Source: Pseudomonas sp. MIACH
Lineage (GTDB): Bacteria; Pseudomonadota; Gammaproteobacteria; Pseudomonadales; Pseudomonadaceae
Assembly (NCBI RefSeq): GCF_001269925.1
Contig: NZ_LHVO01000053.1
Span: 124,001 to 188,000, forward strand
Reading direction: 5' to 3'
DNA: 64,000 nt
In this document: piece by piece, positions 1 through 7,761 of the stretch
Layout of the letters: each line of letters starts with the position of its first letter
Numbering within the stretch: position 1 is the stretch's first letter
Translations under genes and position numbers: made by a program
The notes under the pieces: model-generated
Databases searched by the model: none
What the model was told of the DNA's origin: nothing
Seen by the model: the letters and a program-made list of their open reading frames with translations, nothing else

Positions 1-481
1 TGCAATCGACTTAATCAAAAGCATAGGAATTTCAGTTGTGATAGAACCACAACTGAAAGGGACAATGTTGGACGGCGCCGCATTAATGGATACCGATGGA
101 ACCCCCATTATTGCGTTAACCTTGCGAAATGACCGGCTCGACAATTTCTGGTTTACATTGGTTCATGAGCTTGCTCATATATGGAAACATATAAAAACCC
201 CAGACGAAGTAATTCTTGATGACTTGGAACACTCATCTGACGACAGACGTGAAGCAGAAGCCAACAGGATAGCTCGTGATTCCTTCATACCTAGATCACA
301 ATGGAAAAGTTCTGGGGCGTATGTATCACCGAGCAAAGAAAGCATTTTTGCATTATCCAAAGAACTTAAAATTCACCCTTCAATAATTGCTGGGCGATTG
401 CGCAAGGAAACAGGAAACTACAATCAATTCACCGATCTCGTCGGCCATGGCGAAGTTCGAAAACACTTTGAAACCACATAG
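1..481 (+). CDS. ImmA/IrrE-family metallopeptidase, 5' end outside the window
   Basis: The reading frame is open from the left edge, so this is the C-terminal part of a longer protein; the first in-window start-like codon (GTG at 38) is probably internal. A zinc-protease HELAH motif sits at about 164-178, followed about 25 residues later by a glutamate-rich EAEAN segment that would supply the third metal ligand. This is the ImmA/IrrE signature. Family members usually follow or are fused to an XRE DNA-binding domain and cleave a repressor or act as the antitoxin-like partner of a toxin; that portion would lie left of position 1. The stop is 10 bp before the Beta-family gene, so the two are probably co-transcribed. 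Base composition is AT-rich, as in the rest of the island. The family call is firm; substrate and role are not known. Confidence 0.85.
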   Translation, partial: AIDLIKSIGISVVIEPQLKGTMLDGAALMDTDGTPIIALTLRNDRLDNFWFTLVHELAHIWKHIKTPDEVILDDLEHSSDDRREAEANRIARDSFIPRSQWKSSGAYVSPSKESIFALSKELKIHPSIIAGRLRKETGNYNQFTDLVGHGEVRKHFETT

Positions 482-491
482 GCGTACCGAT

Positions 492-1625
492 ATGAACCAG
501 CACTACTATCCGGTTGTACGAGCAAAGCAAGGCGAATTTGATGCTTTTAAAAACATGCCGAATACAGTGCTGAATCGGTGTACACCAATTTTGGAAATCC
601 CCAAGATCTCCGCAAAAGAATATGAGGTAGCCGCTAGAAAATCTGATACGCCATATGAATACTGGATGGACAACAAAGCAAAAAAAATAGCCGCAGTATT
701 CAAGGGTAAATCAATAATCGTTGATGCATCCCAATGGCCAGTTAGCTTTACGACTGAAGGCGGCAGTCAGGTTCTAGGGCACATGTCATCCCTTCTCTCA
801 TCACTGGGTGTGATAGTCAATCCGGTAGTAGGCTACGCACGCTGGGATGACGCGCAATATCGTCAAGACATCAAAAACATGACATTGAAACCTGGCGAAA
901 ACTTCTGCATTCGTCTTGACGAAATCGCACTTGAAGACATGGCGGACGTTGAGCATTTTGAAAGCATAGTTGAAGATATATGTATCACAATCGGAGTAGA
1001 AGCCTCCGATATCAAAGTCGTGGTAGATATTGGAGATGTCACAAAACTTCCAATATCTGAAATCACGGAAATAATGGATGATTCATACTCAACATTGATT
1101 AGCCTTGGATTTGAAACCATAATCATTACCGCAAGCTCAATTCCTGATTCTATTGAAAAAGCGGTGAAAGAACGTGATTCATCAGACACTATGGTTCGTA
1201 AAGAAATGCTCGCCTGGAAAGGATTCGTTTCTGCAAACCCCAATGCGAACTTGAGCTTTGGTGATTACGGCATTAGGAATCCTCGCTCATCGGACATTAT
1301 TGCTCCCGATATGAATGTTAAAATCCGTTATACGATTGAAAATGGATTCTTTATTGCACGTGGACATTCAGTCCGCGGAATTGATGGTTACGGCCAAAGC
1401 CAGAAATTGTCCAAAGTCATTGTGGACTCTAAGCACTACTTAGGTTCAAGCTTTAGCTGGGGTGACAAAAAAATATTAGATTGTAGCAAAGGATTATTTG
1501 TTGGTAATTCCACAGGTTGGATTGCCATTGACACAAACCATCACGTGAGCGCAGTTACTGCAGAGATTTTCGAGTTCGCAACCACAATTGCCGCCCAAAC
1601 TTCCAAATCAGGAACTTCCGTTTAG
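492..1625 (+). CDS. Beta-family protein (T4 beta protein-like) paired with ImmA/IrrE
   Basis: A 377-residue soluble protein. I start it at the ATG at 492 (MNQHYYPVVRAKQGEF) rather than at the upstream codon at 387, because the extra N-terminus would overlap the ImmA gene and looks non-native. The N-terminal pattern (YxPVxRxKxGExxAL-like, then a TPILEIP-like stretch) is what I recall for the Beta protein family (PF14350), often found in mobile DNA next to XRE/ImmA genes. No signal peptide, membrane segment or obvious catalytic motif is visible. The 10-bp gap to the preceding peptidase gene suggests one transcript. Biochemical function is unknown; by context it could be the effector or target of a regulated conflict module (inference). 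Confidence 0.7.
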   Translation: MNQHYYPVVRAKQGEFDAFKNMPNTVLNRCTPILEIPKISAKEYEVAARKSDTPYEYWMDNKAKKIAAVFKGKSIIVDASQWPVSFTTEGGSQVLGHMSSLLSSLGVIVNPVVGYARWDDAQYRQDIKNMTLKPGENFCIRLDEIALEDMADVEHFESIVEDICITIGVEASDIKVVVDIGDVTKLPISEITEIMDDSYSTLISLGFETIIITASSIPDSIEKAVKERDSSDTMVRKEMLAWKGFVSANPNANLSFGDYGIRNPRSSDIIAPDMNVKIRYTIENGFFIARGHSVRGIDGYGQSQKLSKVIVDSKHYLGSSFSWGDKKILDCSKGLFVGNSTGWIAIDTNHHVSAVTAEIFEFATTIAAQTSKSGTSV

Positions 1626-1646
1626 TATTTCTTATGATATAAATGA

Positions 1647-1678
1647 GCGGATCTTTGCTGTCAAAGCCAAAGATCCGC
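1647..1678. repeat. Perfect 11-bp hairpin after the Beta-family gene
   Basis: Arms GCGGATCTTTG (1647-1657) and CAAAGATCCGC (1668-1678) are perfectly complementary around a 10-nt loop, about 20 bp past the stop codon. There is no following T-run on either strand, so it is not a canonical intrinsic terminator. It could still protect the 3' end of the transcript or act as a weak terminator. Confidence 0.5.
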
Positions 1679-1769
1679 AAAGTATCTTTACCACCTATAC
1701 TTTCGCACCAAAAGCAGCCACTCCATAATTAACATAGTGTGGCTATCTAATCGTCGGCGCATACATTTT

Positions 1770-1997
1770 TCAGAGCTTACTCTCTGACTGGAGGTATTGA
1801 ACGGTTGCTCGTAGAGAGTCTTCAATCGCCCGCATACAAGTTACGCAAAAATTCTGTGGCCCATAACCAGGATGAGGTGGTTCAGACCTACGTACTATTT
1901 CATTCGGCAAGTACAACCTATCACCTGTTATCGCCAACATAATAGAATACTTTCCCGGCTTGCCGCACGAATAACAAGTCTCAACTGAATCCGACAT
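1770..1997 (-). CDS. Small cysteine-rich, zinc-ribbon-like hypothetical protein
   Basis: A 75-residue protein if read from the ATG at 1997, which has an AAGGGG ribosome site about 7 nt upstream; an earlier TTG at 2003 has no better site. Two CxxC pairs (CYSCGKPG near the N-terminus, FCVTCMR near the middle) suggest one bound zinc. No secretion signal or membrane segment. I do not recognise the family. It stands alone on the minus strand between the ImmA/Beta pair and the resolvase. Small zinc-ribbon proteins are common in islands as regulators or anti-restriction-type accessory factors, but nothing here identifies a job. Confidence 0.55.
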   Translation of the reverse strand: MSDSVETCYSCGKPGKYSIMLAITGDRLYLPNEIVRRSEPPHPGYGPQNFCVTCMRAIEDSLRATVQYLQSESKL

Positions 1998-2174
1998 ACA
2001 CAACCCCTTTTCAAAATATCGATGGAATGCATAAAGCGTAATTACTTAGCTTTATTCGCTTCACGCAAGGCCACAACACACTATTTATGCGTGCGTTTAC
2101 AACATACCTGCACAACGTCATACAATTCAGCTAAAACAACCCACGGATATCGCTATTGCTTGACGCAATATAGA

Positions 2175-2774
2175 TCAAGATGACAAACGTGTATCAGGAA
2201 AAACGTTTGTGGCATTCCAGTGACGTTTCACAGTGGCAATGCCGATGCCTAATTCTGCTGATACCTGGGTTTGAATGTAGCCCTTGGCCTTCAAACGCTG
2301 GACGTCAATCGTCGTTTTCACAGCCACAGGACGACCAAGCTGCTTTCCTTCAGCCTTGGCTCGCATCAACCCCTGCTGCGTGCGCTCTATCAGCAGGTCA
2401 CGTTCAAACTCAGCTACGGCGCTCAAAACCTGCATTGTCATCTTGCCTGCCGGACTGGTGAGGTCTACGCCGCCTAAAGCTAGGCAATGTACGCGAATTC
2501 CAATTCCAGCTAGATGTTCAACAGTCTGACGCACATCCATTGCGTTTCGGCCCAAACGGTCCAGCTTGGTCACAATCAGTACGTCACCTGATTCCATCCG
2601 ATCTAATAGCTTTTGAAACCCTTGGCGTTCACTGGCGGCGATGCTGCCCGATATGACTTCCTCTATTACCCGGCTTGCCTGTACGTCGAATCCGGCTGCT
2701 TTCACTTCTTGCACTTGGTTTGCAGTGAACTGAGTGGATGTTGAAACACGGCAGTATAGAAATGTGCGGGACAT
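2175..2774 (-). CDS. Serine site-specific recombinase (resolvase/invertase family)
   Basis: A 199-residue small serine recombinase. The catalytic serine is Ser11 in the N-terminal YCRVS motif; the conserved TKLDRLGR segment lies near residue 70, a long E-helix follows (TMQVLSAVAEFERDLLIER), and a C-terminal helix-turn-helix ends the protein. This is the complete layout of Tn3-type resolvases and DNA invertases, which cut and exchange DNA through a 5'-phosphoserine link. There is no transposase gene nearby, so it is an orphan in this window. A set of repeats just upstream (2786-2887) could be its recombination site. It may be a transposon relic or the stability factor of the island. Confidence 0.9.
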   Translation of the reverse strand: MSRTFLYCRVSTSTQFTANQVQEVKAAGFDVQASRVIEEVISGSIAASERQGFQKLLDRMESGDVLIVTKLDRLGRNAMDVRQTVEHLAGIGIRVHCLALGGVDLTSPAGKMTMQVLSAVAEFERDLLIERTQQGLMRAKAEGKQLGRPVAVKTTIDVQRLKAKGYIQTQVSAELGIGIATVKRHWNATNVFPDTRLSS

Positions 2775-2785
2775 GGGTTGCGCTC

Positions 2786-2887
2786 ACGTATCATTAAACG
2801 TGGCATCACTGTAAATTGGTATCAATAGATATGCAAGGCTATTTTATTGATACGTTCATGACGGCTAATTTCGCGTATCACCAAACG
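2786..2887. other. Candidate res/recombination site upstream of the resolvase
   Basis: Starting 12 bp upstream of the recombinase start lie a perfect 9-bp inverted repeat, GTATCAATA (2819-2827) and TATTGATAC (2845-2853), and two direct copies of a CGTATCAnnAAACG motif (about 2787-2800 and 2874-2887). Resolvases of this family normally bind two or three such subsites directly upstream of their own gene. The arrangement is seen; its use as a res site is inferred. Confidence 0.45.
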
Positions 2888-3072
2888 GTCGTTTGATGGT
2901 ACTGATTTCCGTTGGTGACGATTCGACAAAAAATCCTGACTTCAGAAATAACCGGAAAAGGTTTGACAAGAGTACTTTCAAAGAAACGGTTTGTGATGCT
3001 AATGTGATGGCCACCCCTTGATGAAAGCAGAAAAAGGGGCAAAGGACAGATTTCATAACAGGGAGAGCATCA

Positions 3073-4365
3073 ATGTTAATTGTAGTTTTTGATCTTGATT
3101 TCACGTTAGCCAATACTGAAGATTGCCAGCCATATTTAACTAGCCAAGTGGGCAGGGACCTCGTTGTTTCACACCTACGACAAGGACTAGTTCGAGCTAG
3201 ATCATACGGGGCTGACATCGTAGCCGCCTTTAACGACTTGCGGAACCACCCGGAACTTCGTGGCATCGTAGTTTCAGACTCACCTAAAGCATACTGCCTA
3301 GAAGTACTCAATCAATGTGGCTATTCGGTAAACCCAAATTTGGTTTTTGGCGCACAGGGAAAGCCCCTCGTTGACTTTGAAGTGATAAGTGAGTCTGTAT
3401 CCGAGGAGCTCAATATCGATGAAGATGAACTTGAATATATAGTCGTAGGCGATAGCCCAAAAGATATCTATTTTGCTCACTCCATCGAAGTTCCTTCCAT
3501 ATTTGCAACGTGGGGAACCCGTCATACCCTCAATGCAGCCAACAAAAGCAGACCAACATCTGTAGTTAATAACTTAGCAGAGCTTCGTAGTTCCGTCAGT
3601 CGTTGCCGTGAAGGAGCTTTAAACTATCAGCCATATGATTTTAGCCAGAATTACCTAACGTTTCACGCAGACGAAGTAGAAGAGAATGAGTTCGACGTAG
3701 ATGACATTGGTTTTGGGCAAGAATATGTTCCGCACCATACAAACTATCGAAACAACAATGACAATGACAAATTTGCATCCAGAAACTTAAATTGGGTAGT
3801 AAAAAAAGCTAAAAACTATCCTCGAAGGCACCACACATCAAATACCCCTATGCAGATGTACGGTCAAAACGGCGTGTTTGAAACTCAAACGCTAATGCGA
3901 CAATCAGGTCATTTCAAAAGAGATTTTCTTCGGTGGTGCGATAGCCAAGAAATCTATGGTCGCATTCTACTGATACCAGTCCCCGCATCCGTTCCACAAG
4001 AGTGTAACTTAAGTTATCCAATAGAAATTATTTGCACTTGGTGGGCTGGATGGATCAGTTCAGAACGGGCAAATATGAATATCAGCGTTCATGATGTTTT
4101 TGAGAGATTTTGGCCAAGACAACCGTCACATCTATCGGAAGGTCGCCGCGAAATGTACGAACAGTTTGAAACACTGGGGATACATATAAATCAGACCTCA
4201 TTGATAGCCGCTGACTACATAATTATTATCGACGATGTCGTAACGTCAGGAGCTCATATGAGTGCAATTGCATCTCTTTTGCGGACAGCAGGAATGGTTG
4301 CAGAACAAACCGAAGTAAAAGCATATGCCTTGTTCAAAACAGTACATCCAGAGAATCAGTTTTAG
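3073..4365 (+). CDS. ShosT-like protein: HAD-like N-terminus plus phosphoribosyltransferase C-terminus
   Basis: A 430-residue two-domain protein. The N-terminus begins with a HAD motif DLDFT (Asp7, Asp9) and has a later GDSPKD motif, together covering about residues 1-180. A linker rich in Asn, Asp and His follows (about 200-260). The C-terminus carries a PRPP-binding loop of type-I phosphoribosyltransferases, IIIIDDVVTSGAH (about 383-395). HAD plus PRTase followed by a DprA-like gene is the architecture I know for ShosT of the ShosTA toxin-antitoxin defence system; the assignment rests on architecture, not a search. The DprA-like partner follows 233 bp downstream on the same strand. AT-rich composition supports acquisition with the island. 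Confidence 0.7.
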   Translation: MLIVVFDLDFTLANTEDCQPYLTSQVGRDLVVSHLRQGLVRARSYGADIVAAFNDLRNHPELRGIVVSDSPKAYCLEVLNQCGYSVNPNLVFGAQGKPLVDFEVISESVSEELNIDEDELEYIVVGDSPKDIYFAHSIEVPSIFATWGTRHTLNAANKSRPTSVVNNLAELRSSVSRCREGALNYQPYDFSQNYLTFHADEVEENEFDVDDIGFGQEYVPHHTNYRNNNDNDKFASRNLNWVVKKAKNYPRRHHTSNTPMQMYGQNGVFETQTLMRQSGHFKRDFLRWCDSQEIYGRILLIPVPASVPQECNLSYPIEIICTWWAGWISSERANMNISVHDVFERFWPRQPSHLSEGRREMYEQFETLGIHINQTSLIAADYIIIIDDVVTSGAHMSAIASLLRTAGMVAEQTEVKAYALFKTVHPENQF

Positions 4366-4598
4366 ACTCAGCACTCAAAATCTCTGGCTTTCTGATAAAG
4401 CCCAGAATGCGATGCATATAATAATTTATGTTATAGCGGCATATATCGGGATCACAATCAAAACGTCAGGATTTTATTTTACACGAAAACAGTATACAGT
4501 AGGCAGTCATACTGGCGGCCCCACCCGAAGGCCGTGCGCTTCTCTAAATCAGAGTTGCTATAACAGCTAAACATACTGACAAAGGTGATTTCAGTTCT

Positions 4599-5585
4599 AT
4601 GATAGCAATCTCCACCAAAACGGAAAAGATGCTTGCCTTGTCAATGCTGAAAGGAGTGGGCCCAGCAACCCTACACCAAGTCGCGGCGTTACCGAATTTC
4701 CTACTTGAGGATATTGATTGGATAGCAAAAAAATCGCCGAAGATACAGAAGTCTCTAGAACTGCCTAGTGCCTGGAATACTGCCCAGGCCCAAGCTTGCT
4801 TTCAAATATCAGAAGCGCAACGCTCGGATACACGCATCATTAGCGTTTTGGATGAAGACTATCCTGAACTGTTAAGATTAACTAAAGATGCACCTTATAT
4901 AATCTATGTTAAGGGCAACCTCCATACCGTCCCACGCAAATCCGTCGCGATTATAGGTACGCGCCAACCGACAAAACATGGAGTTATGATCGCTGATAGA
5001 GTAACCAAGTTTTTCGCCGAAAATGGATGGAGTATTGTAAGCGGCTTAGCTTTGGGATGTGACGCCGTTGCGCATCGGAGTGCATTGGCCAATGGTGGGC
5101 ACACCATCGCAGTTTTAGCTCATGGATTAGATACTGTATCACCTAGCAGTCACAAGCAGCTCACGTTGGAGATTCTTGAAGCCGGTGGCGCCTTGGTGAG
5201 TGAGTATGGCTTTGGTAGCTCCGCTATACCATCAAATTTTGTAAAGCGTGATCGAACCCAAGCAGGTCTTGCACAAGGAGTGGTTATGATTCAATCCGAT
5301 GTAAAGGGCGGTAGTCTTCACGCATCACGAGCTGCGCTTCAATATGGACGCTGGTTAGCCGTTCCCTACCCAACTGATCAAGACAGAGAAGCAGCAGAAG
5401 CTAAAATACAGGCCAATATGTTGTTTGCATCCACTAGCGTTTCTGATAAGAAAAACCTACTTAAGTGCGAAACTCAAGACCTGGAGCGGCTTCATGTTTT
5501 CTTTGGCAGGGCTGATTATCCAAAGATGCTAGACTATGGAGACGGCGCTGCGCTAACCCATAACGATACCGGTAAAATGTTATAA
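4599..5585 (+). CDS. DprA-like (SMF Rossmann) protein, ShosA-like partner
   Basis: A 328-residue homologue of the DNA-processing protein DprA. An N-terminal helix-hairpin-like segment (LKGVGPATLHQV) is followed by the Rossmann-type DprA core: VAIIGTRQPTKHG, SGLALGCDAVAHRSAL, an AVLAHGLD strand, and the KRDRTQAGLAQ / KGGSLHASRAAL region near residues 220-250. Chromosomal DprA loads RecA onto ssDNA during transformation. The core topG family gene is normally near tsaC/def, so this island copy is a paralogue. Its place right after the HAD-PRTase gene suggests the antitoxin/sensor half of a ShosTA-like module. It appears to lack the C-terminal winged helix of full-length DprA. An AAGGTGA site precedes the ATG. 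Confidence 0.75.
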   Translation: MIAISTKTEKMLALSMLKGVGPATLHQVAALPNFLLEDIDWIAKKSPKIQKSLELPSAWNTAQAQACFQISEAQRSDTRIISVLDEDYPELLRLTKDAPYIIYVKGNLHTVPRKSVAIIGTRQPTKHGVMIADRVTKFFAENGWSIVSGLALGCDAVAHRSALANGGHTIAVLAHGLDTVSPSSHKQLTLEILEAGGALVSEYGFGSSAIPSNFVKRDRTQAGLAQGVVMIQSDVKGGSLHASRAALQYGRWLAVPYPTDQDREAAEAKIQANMLFASTSVSDKKNLLKCETQDLERLHVFFGRADYPKMLDYGDGAALTHNDTGKML

Positions 5586-5614
5586 TCACGTCAACGACAT
5601 CTAAAGCTCTCAGT

Positions 5615-5824
5615 TCACGTACGCAGCAATTTTATTACACCCATAATGCCTTCAGCGTTAGTATCAAGAACCTCAAGCGCCCCCACAGCACTTGCCGCCA
5701 CATCAGTTGAACCCCGCTCATGAATCCATTTAGCAAGCTCCTCAATTGCGGCTCCTATGCCATTCTGGTTGATCATCAAAAGTTCTAAAGCATTCGCTAT
5801 GGCTTCATCTTGATCAGACACCAT
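5615..5824 (-). CDS. Small acidic hypothetical protein, convergent with the DprA-like gene
   Basis: A 69-residue acidic, largely helical protein, ending 29 bp from the end of the DprA-like gene on the opposite strand. No signal peptide, zinc motif or membrane segment. I do not recognise the family. It starts at an ATG (5824) and is AT-rich like its neighbours. It could be transcribed with the XRE regulator, whose gene ends about 100 bp upstream on the same strand. The size and acidity would fit a small regulatory partner, but this is speculation. Confidence 0.45.
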   Translation of the reverse strand: MVSDQDEAIANALELLMINQNGIGAAIEELAKWIHERGSTDVAASAVGALEVLDTNAEGIMGVIKLLRT

Positions 5825-5928
5825 ATCAGACCTCTAAGAAATACAACGGTTTGATCGAGAACACCCACATACTGATTAAAGCTCCTCATGATGAGATCGT
5901 TACCTGCCATCATCAAGTGAAACTGGAT

Positions 5929-6204
5929 CTAGGATAAGGGATCCGCTAATGCAGCATCCATCAATCGCACTCCGGTTGCAAATTCTTGGACAAACTCTAC
6001 AAGGTCACACCCCAGTACTTGGCAGATATCATAAATTTGGACGATGTCTAACCGACGTATCCCCCGCTCCACATCACTCATGAACGATTGGGGACGACCC
6101 AAAGCCTTTGAGCAGTCCTGCTGAGTTAGCCCGGCGTCGATCCGCCGCGCCTTCAACAGAGTCAAAAAGACTTCATATTCATTTCGATAGATAGCTTTCG
6201 GCAT
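5929..6204 (-). CDS. XRE-family helix-turn-helix regulator
   Basis: A 91-residue DNA-binding protein, essentially a single Cro/CI-type HTH (about residues 12-70): RRIDAGLTQQDCSKALGRPQ, then SFMSDVERGIRRLDIVQ, the recognition-helix region. It is divergent from the three-gene membrane/TolA-like operon starting at 6330. The intergenic region contains two overlapping copies of a 19-bp dyad that are the obvious candidate operators, so it probably controls both itself and that operon. There is no protease or ligand domain, so how it would be induced is not visible. Confidence 0.8.
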   Translation of the reverse strand: MPKAIYRNEYEVFLTLLKARRIDAGLTQQDCSKALGRPQSFMSDVERGIRRLDIVQIYDICQVLGCDLVEFVQEFATGVRLMDAALADPLS

Positions 6205-6236
6205 TTGGCTGTCCGTGGTGAGCAGCCTTACAAGCT

Positions 6237-6270
6237 ATATCTGCTTTCCAGATATCTGATTTTCAGATAT
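6237..6270. promoter_or_regulatory. Tandem overlapping operator dyads between XRE gene and operon
   Basis: ATATCTG-N5-CAGATAT occurs twice, at 6237-6255 and 6252-6270, sharing the central CAGATATCTG palindrome. The dyads lie about 33 bp upstream of the XRE start and 60 bp upstream of the divergent operon start, where an autoregulatory operator would be expected. The repeats are seen; binding by the XRE protein is inferred. Confidence 0.65.
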
Positions 6271-6329
6271 TTTGTCGTAGAAATACTCACCGTACTAATT
6301 CTGGACGGTGCATCAACGAGGAAATGGAT

Positions 6330-6551
6330 ATGAAAATCCACATTGCATTATTTATTGCAACGCTAAGCATGCCGATAGCCAGTATTGCCGGTATCTGTTC
6401 ATTGGAATTCAGATACGTTTCCAGCTTCCGGCAAGCGCTGGGTGTTGGCGTCCTGGTGGGCTCTGTGATGCTGCTGGTGGCCTTTACCTTGTTCCTGGCA
6501 GGGGTGCCCTCGACTTTGCGGCGTTTGCGCGCACCGATCAATACCAACTGA
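6330..6551 (+). CDS. Small two-segment inner-membrane protein, first gene of TolA-like operon
   Basis: About 73 residues starting at the second of two close ATGs (6330). The GAGGAA ribosome site at 6318-6323 abuts the earlier ATG at 6324 but sits at proper distance from 6330, which decides the start. Two hydrophobic segments are visible: an N-terminal one (ALFIATLSMPIASIAGI) and a second around residues 38-60. The C-terminus is short and basic. No family recognised. It is followed after 19 bp by another small membrane gene and then by the secreted TolA-like protein, so the three are probably one operon under the divergent XRE regulator. Confidence 0.55.
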   Translation: MKIHIALFIATLSMPIASIAGICSLEFRYVSSFRQALGVGVLVGSVMLLVAFTLFLAGVPSTLRRLRAPINTN

Positions 6552-6570
6552 TTTTCAAGGACGAATAGCA

Positions 6571-6849
6571 ATGCGAAAACCGGGGGTTGAACAGTACACA
6601 GTCATTACGCCGAAATTAAAAAGCAGGACAGCCGCAGTCGGATTGAATGTGCTGCTTCCTGGGGCTGGCTACCTGTACATGGGCCGTTGGTTCGCGGGTA
6701 TTTTCGGTGGGGCGTTGATTCTGGCAATTCTAATGCGCAGTTCTCAAGAACATTTTTTTGGGGTTTGGATAGTTTCAAATCTAATTATGGCCATTGACAT
6801 GTTCCTGTTGAGTTCAGACCGCCAATACAAACGAAAGGATTTTCAATGA
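6571..6849 (+). CDS. Small membrane protein with TM2-like segment
   Basis: A 92-residue protein with two predicted membrane spans: about residues 20-55 (containing LNVLLPGAGYLYMGRW, a Gly/Pro-rich turn reminiscent of TM2-domain proteins) and about 62-80. The C-terminal tail is basic (YKRKDFQ). Its stop overlaps the next start as ATGA (6846-6849), so translation is likely coupled to the secreted TolA-like protein. Function unknown; it could anchor or escort the downstream product at the inner membrane. Confidence 0.6.
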   Translation: MRKPGVEQYTVITPKLKSRTAAVGLNVLLPGAGYLYMGRWFAGIFGGALILAILMRSSQEHFFGVWIVSNLIMAIDMFLLSSDRQYKRKDFQ

Positions 6850-7676
6850 AGCTTCCATTGGTAGTGCTTTTATCCACAATGGCATCTGTTACCTATGGTG
6901 CTGGACTTGATTCCGCAGCATGGGATCAATTCAACACGCGCATGCATGAAATGTTTGAAACGACAGGTTGGGATTTTCGGCAAGCTGTTGACACCACGCA
7001 GATAACAAAAGATTTACAATCCAATCAGGCAAGGGCACAAATTAAATATAGCAGGCCCGGCATCTATCACGGGCGTATCAGTAAGATCATGATGGATGAT
7101 CAGGGAGCTTTCTTCATAATTGATCAAGGGAAAAATACTGCTGTAACAGTATTTATGTCCGGGTATCAGGCTTGGCCTTGGAAGGTTTCTGGGGGAAAAT
7201 CGGAAATCAAAGGAATTCAAAGCCTCAATGAATTCGCTTCCAATTTTGACGCGGGTCAGGAGCTTTACTTCCAGTGCCGAAGGGTTGAATTTGGGATCGG
7301 GATATATCTAAGAAGCTGCTTAGTGTTTCCACCTAGTGTTGCGACATCGCGCTATGCGCCTGAATTGATCAATGAAATTGATATGGGGGCGCACTTTGAC
7401 GAACTGATAAAAGCTCGTTCCGCTGAAGGCTGGACACGACCACCATCAGCAAGGAAGGGGATGGTAGTTGAACTGGAAATCGGTATGACACCAGACGGTA
7501 CCGTTAAATCGGTCACCATAGCCAAAACCAGCGGTGATGAACCGTTTGATACTTCAGCAGTGGCCGCAGTCAAAAACATTGGACGATTGACCGAAATGCA
7601 AGAAATGAAACCATCGGATACCAACCAATATCAATCATTCAGGATGAAATTCACACCAGAAGATTTGGCATTATGA
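6846..7676 (+). CDS. Secreted protein with OB-like middle and TolA domain III-like C-terminus
   Basis: A 276-residue protein with a cleavable signal peptide (MKLPLVVLLSTMASVTYGA). The middle (about 65-170) contains a beta-rich stretch resembling the OB-fold tRNA_anti-like domain of periplasmic proteins (GRISKIMMDDQGAFFIIDQG, later a QELYFQCRR strand). The last 80 residues follow the C-terminal domain of Pseudomonas TolA closely: WTRPPSARKGM, TPDGTVKSVTIAKTSGD, FDTSAVAAVKN and the terminal FTPEDLAL. TolA domain III is the periplasmic tip that contacts TolB and Pal and is the entry receptor for filamentous phages and several colicins. Here it is detached from TolA's inner-membrane anchor and from TolQ/TolR. 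Role unknown; interference with Tol-dependent uptake is my hypothesis. Confidence 0.65.
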   Translation: MKLPLVVLLSTMASVTYGAGLDSAAWDQFNTRMHEMFETTGWDFRQAVDTTQITKDLQSNQARAQIKYSRPGIYHGRISKIMMDDQGAFFIIDQGKNTAVTVFMSGYQAWPWKVSGGKSEIKGIQSLNEFASNFDAGQELYFQCRRVEFGIGIYLRSCLVFPPSVATSRYAPELINEIDMGAHFDELIKARSAEGWTRPPSARKGMVVELEIGMTPDGTVKSVTIAKTSGDEPFDTSAVAAVKNIGRLTEMQEMKPSDTNQYQSFRMKFTPEDLAL

Positions 7677-7761
7677 AATTATTGTCTTCAAAACTGTAAA
7701 CAACAGTTCTACCCAACAAATATCTTATCTGACTACCCATTAATTAAGTTATTAATAGAAC

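Noticed and set aside
4325..4570. 81-codon frame between the ShosT-like and DprA-like genes
   Set aside because: Begins inside the preceding gene, no ribosome site, no recognisable pattern.
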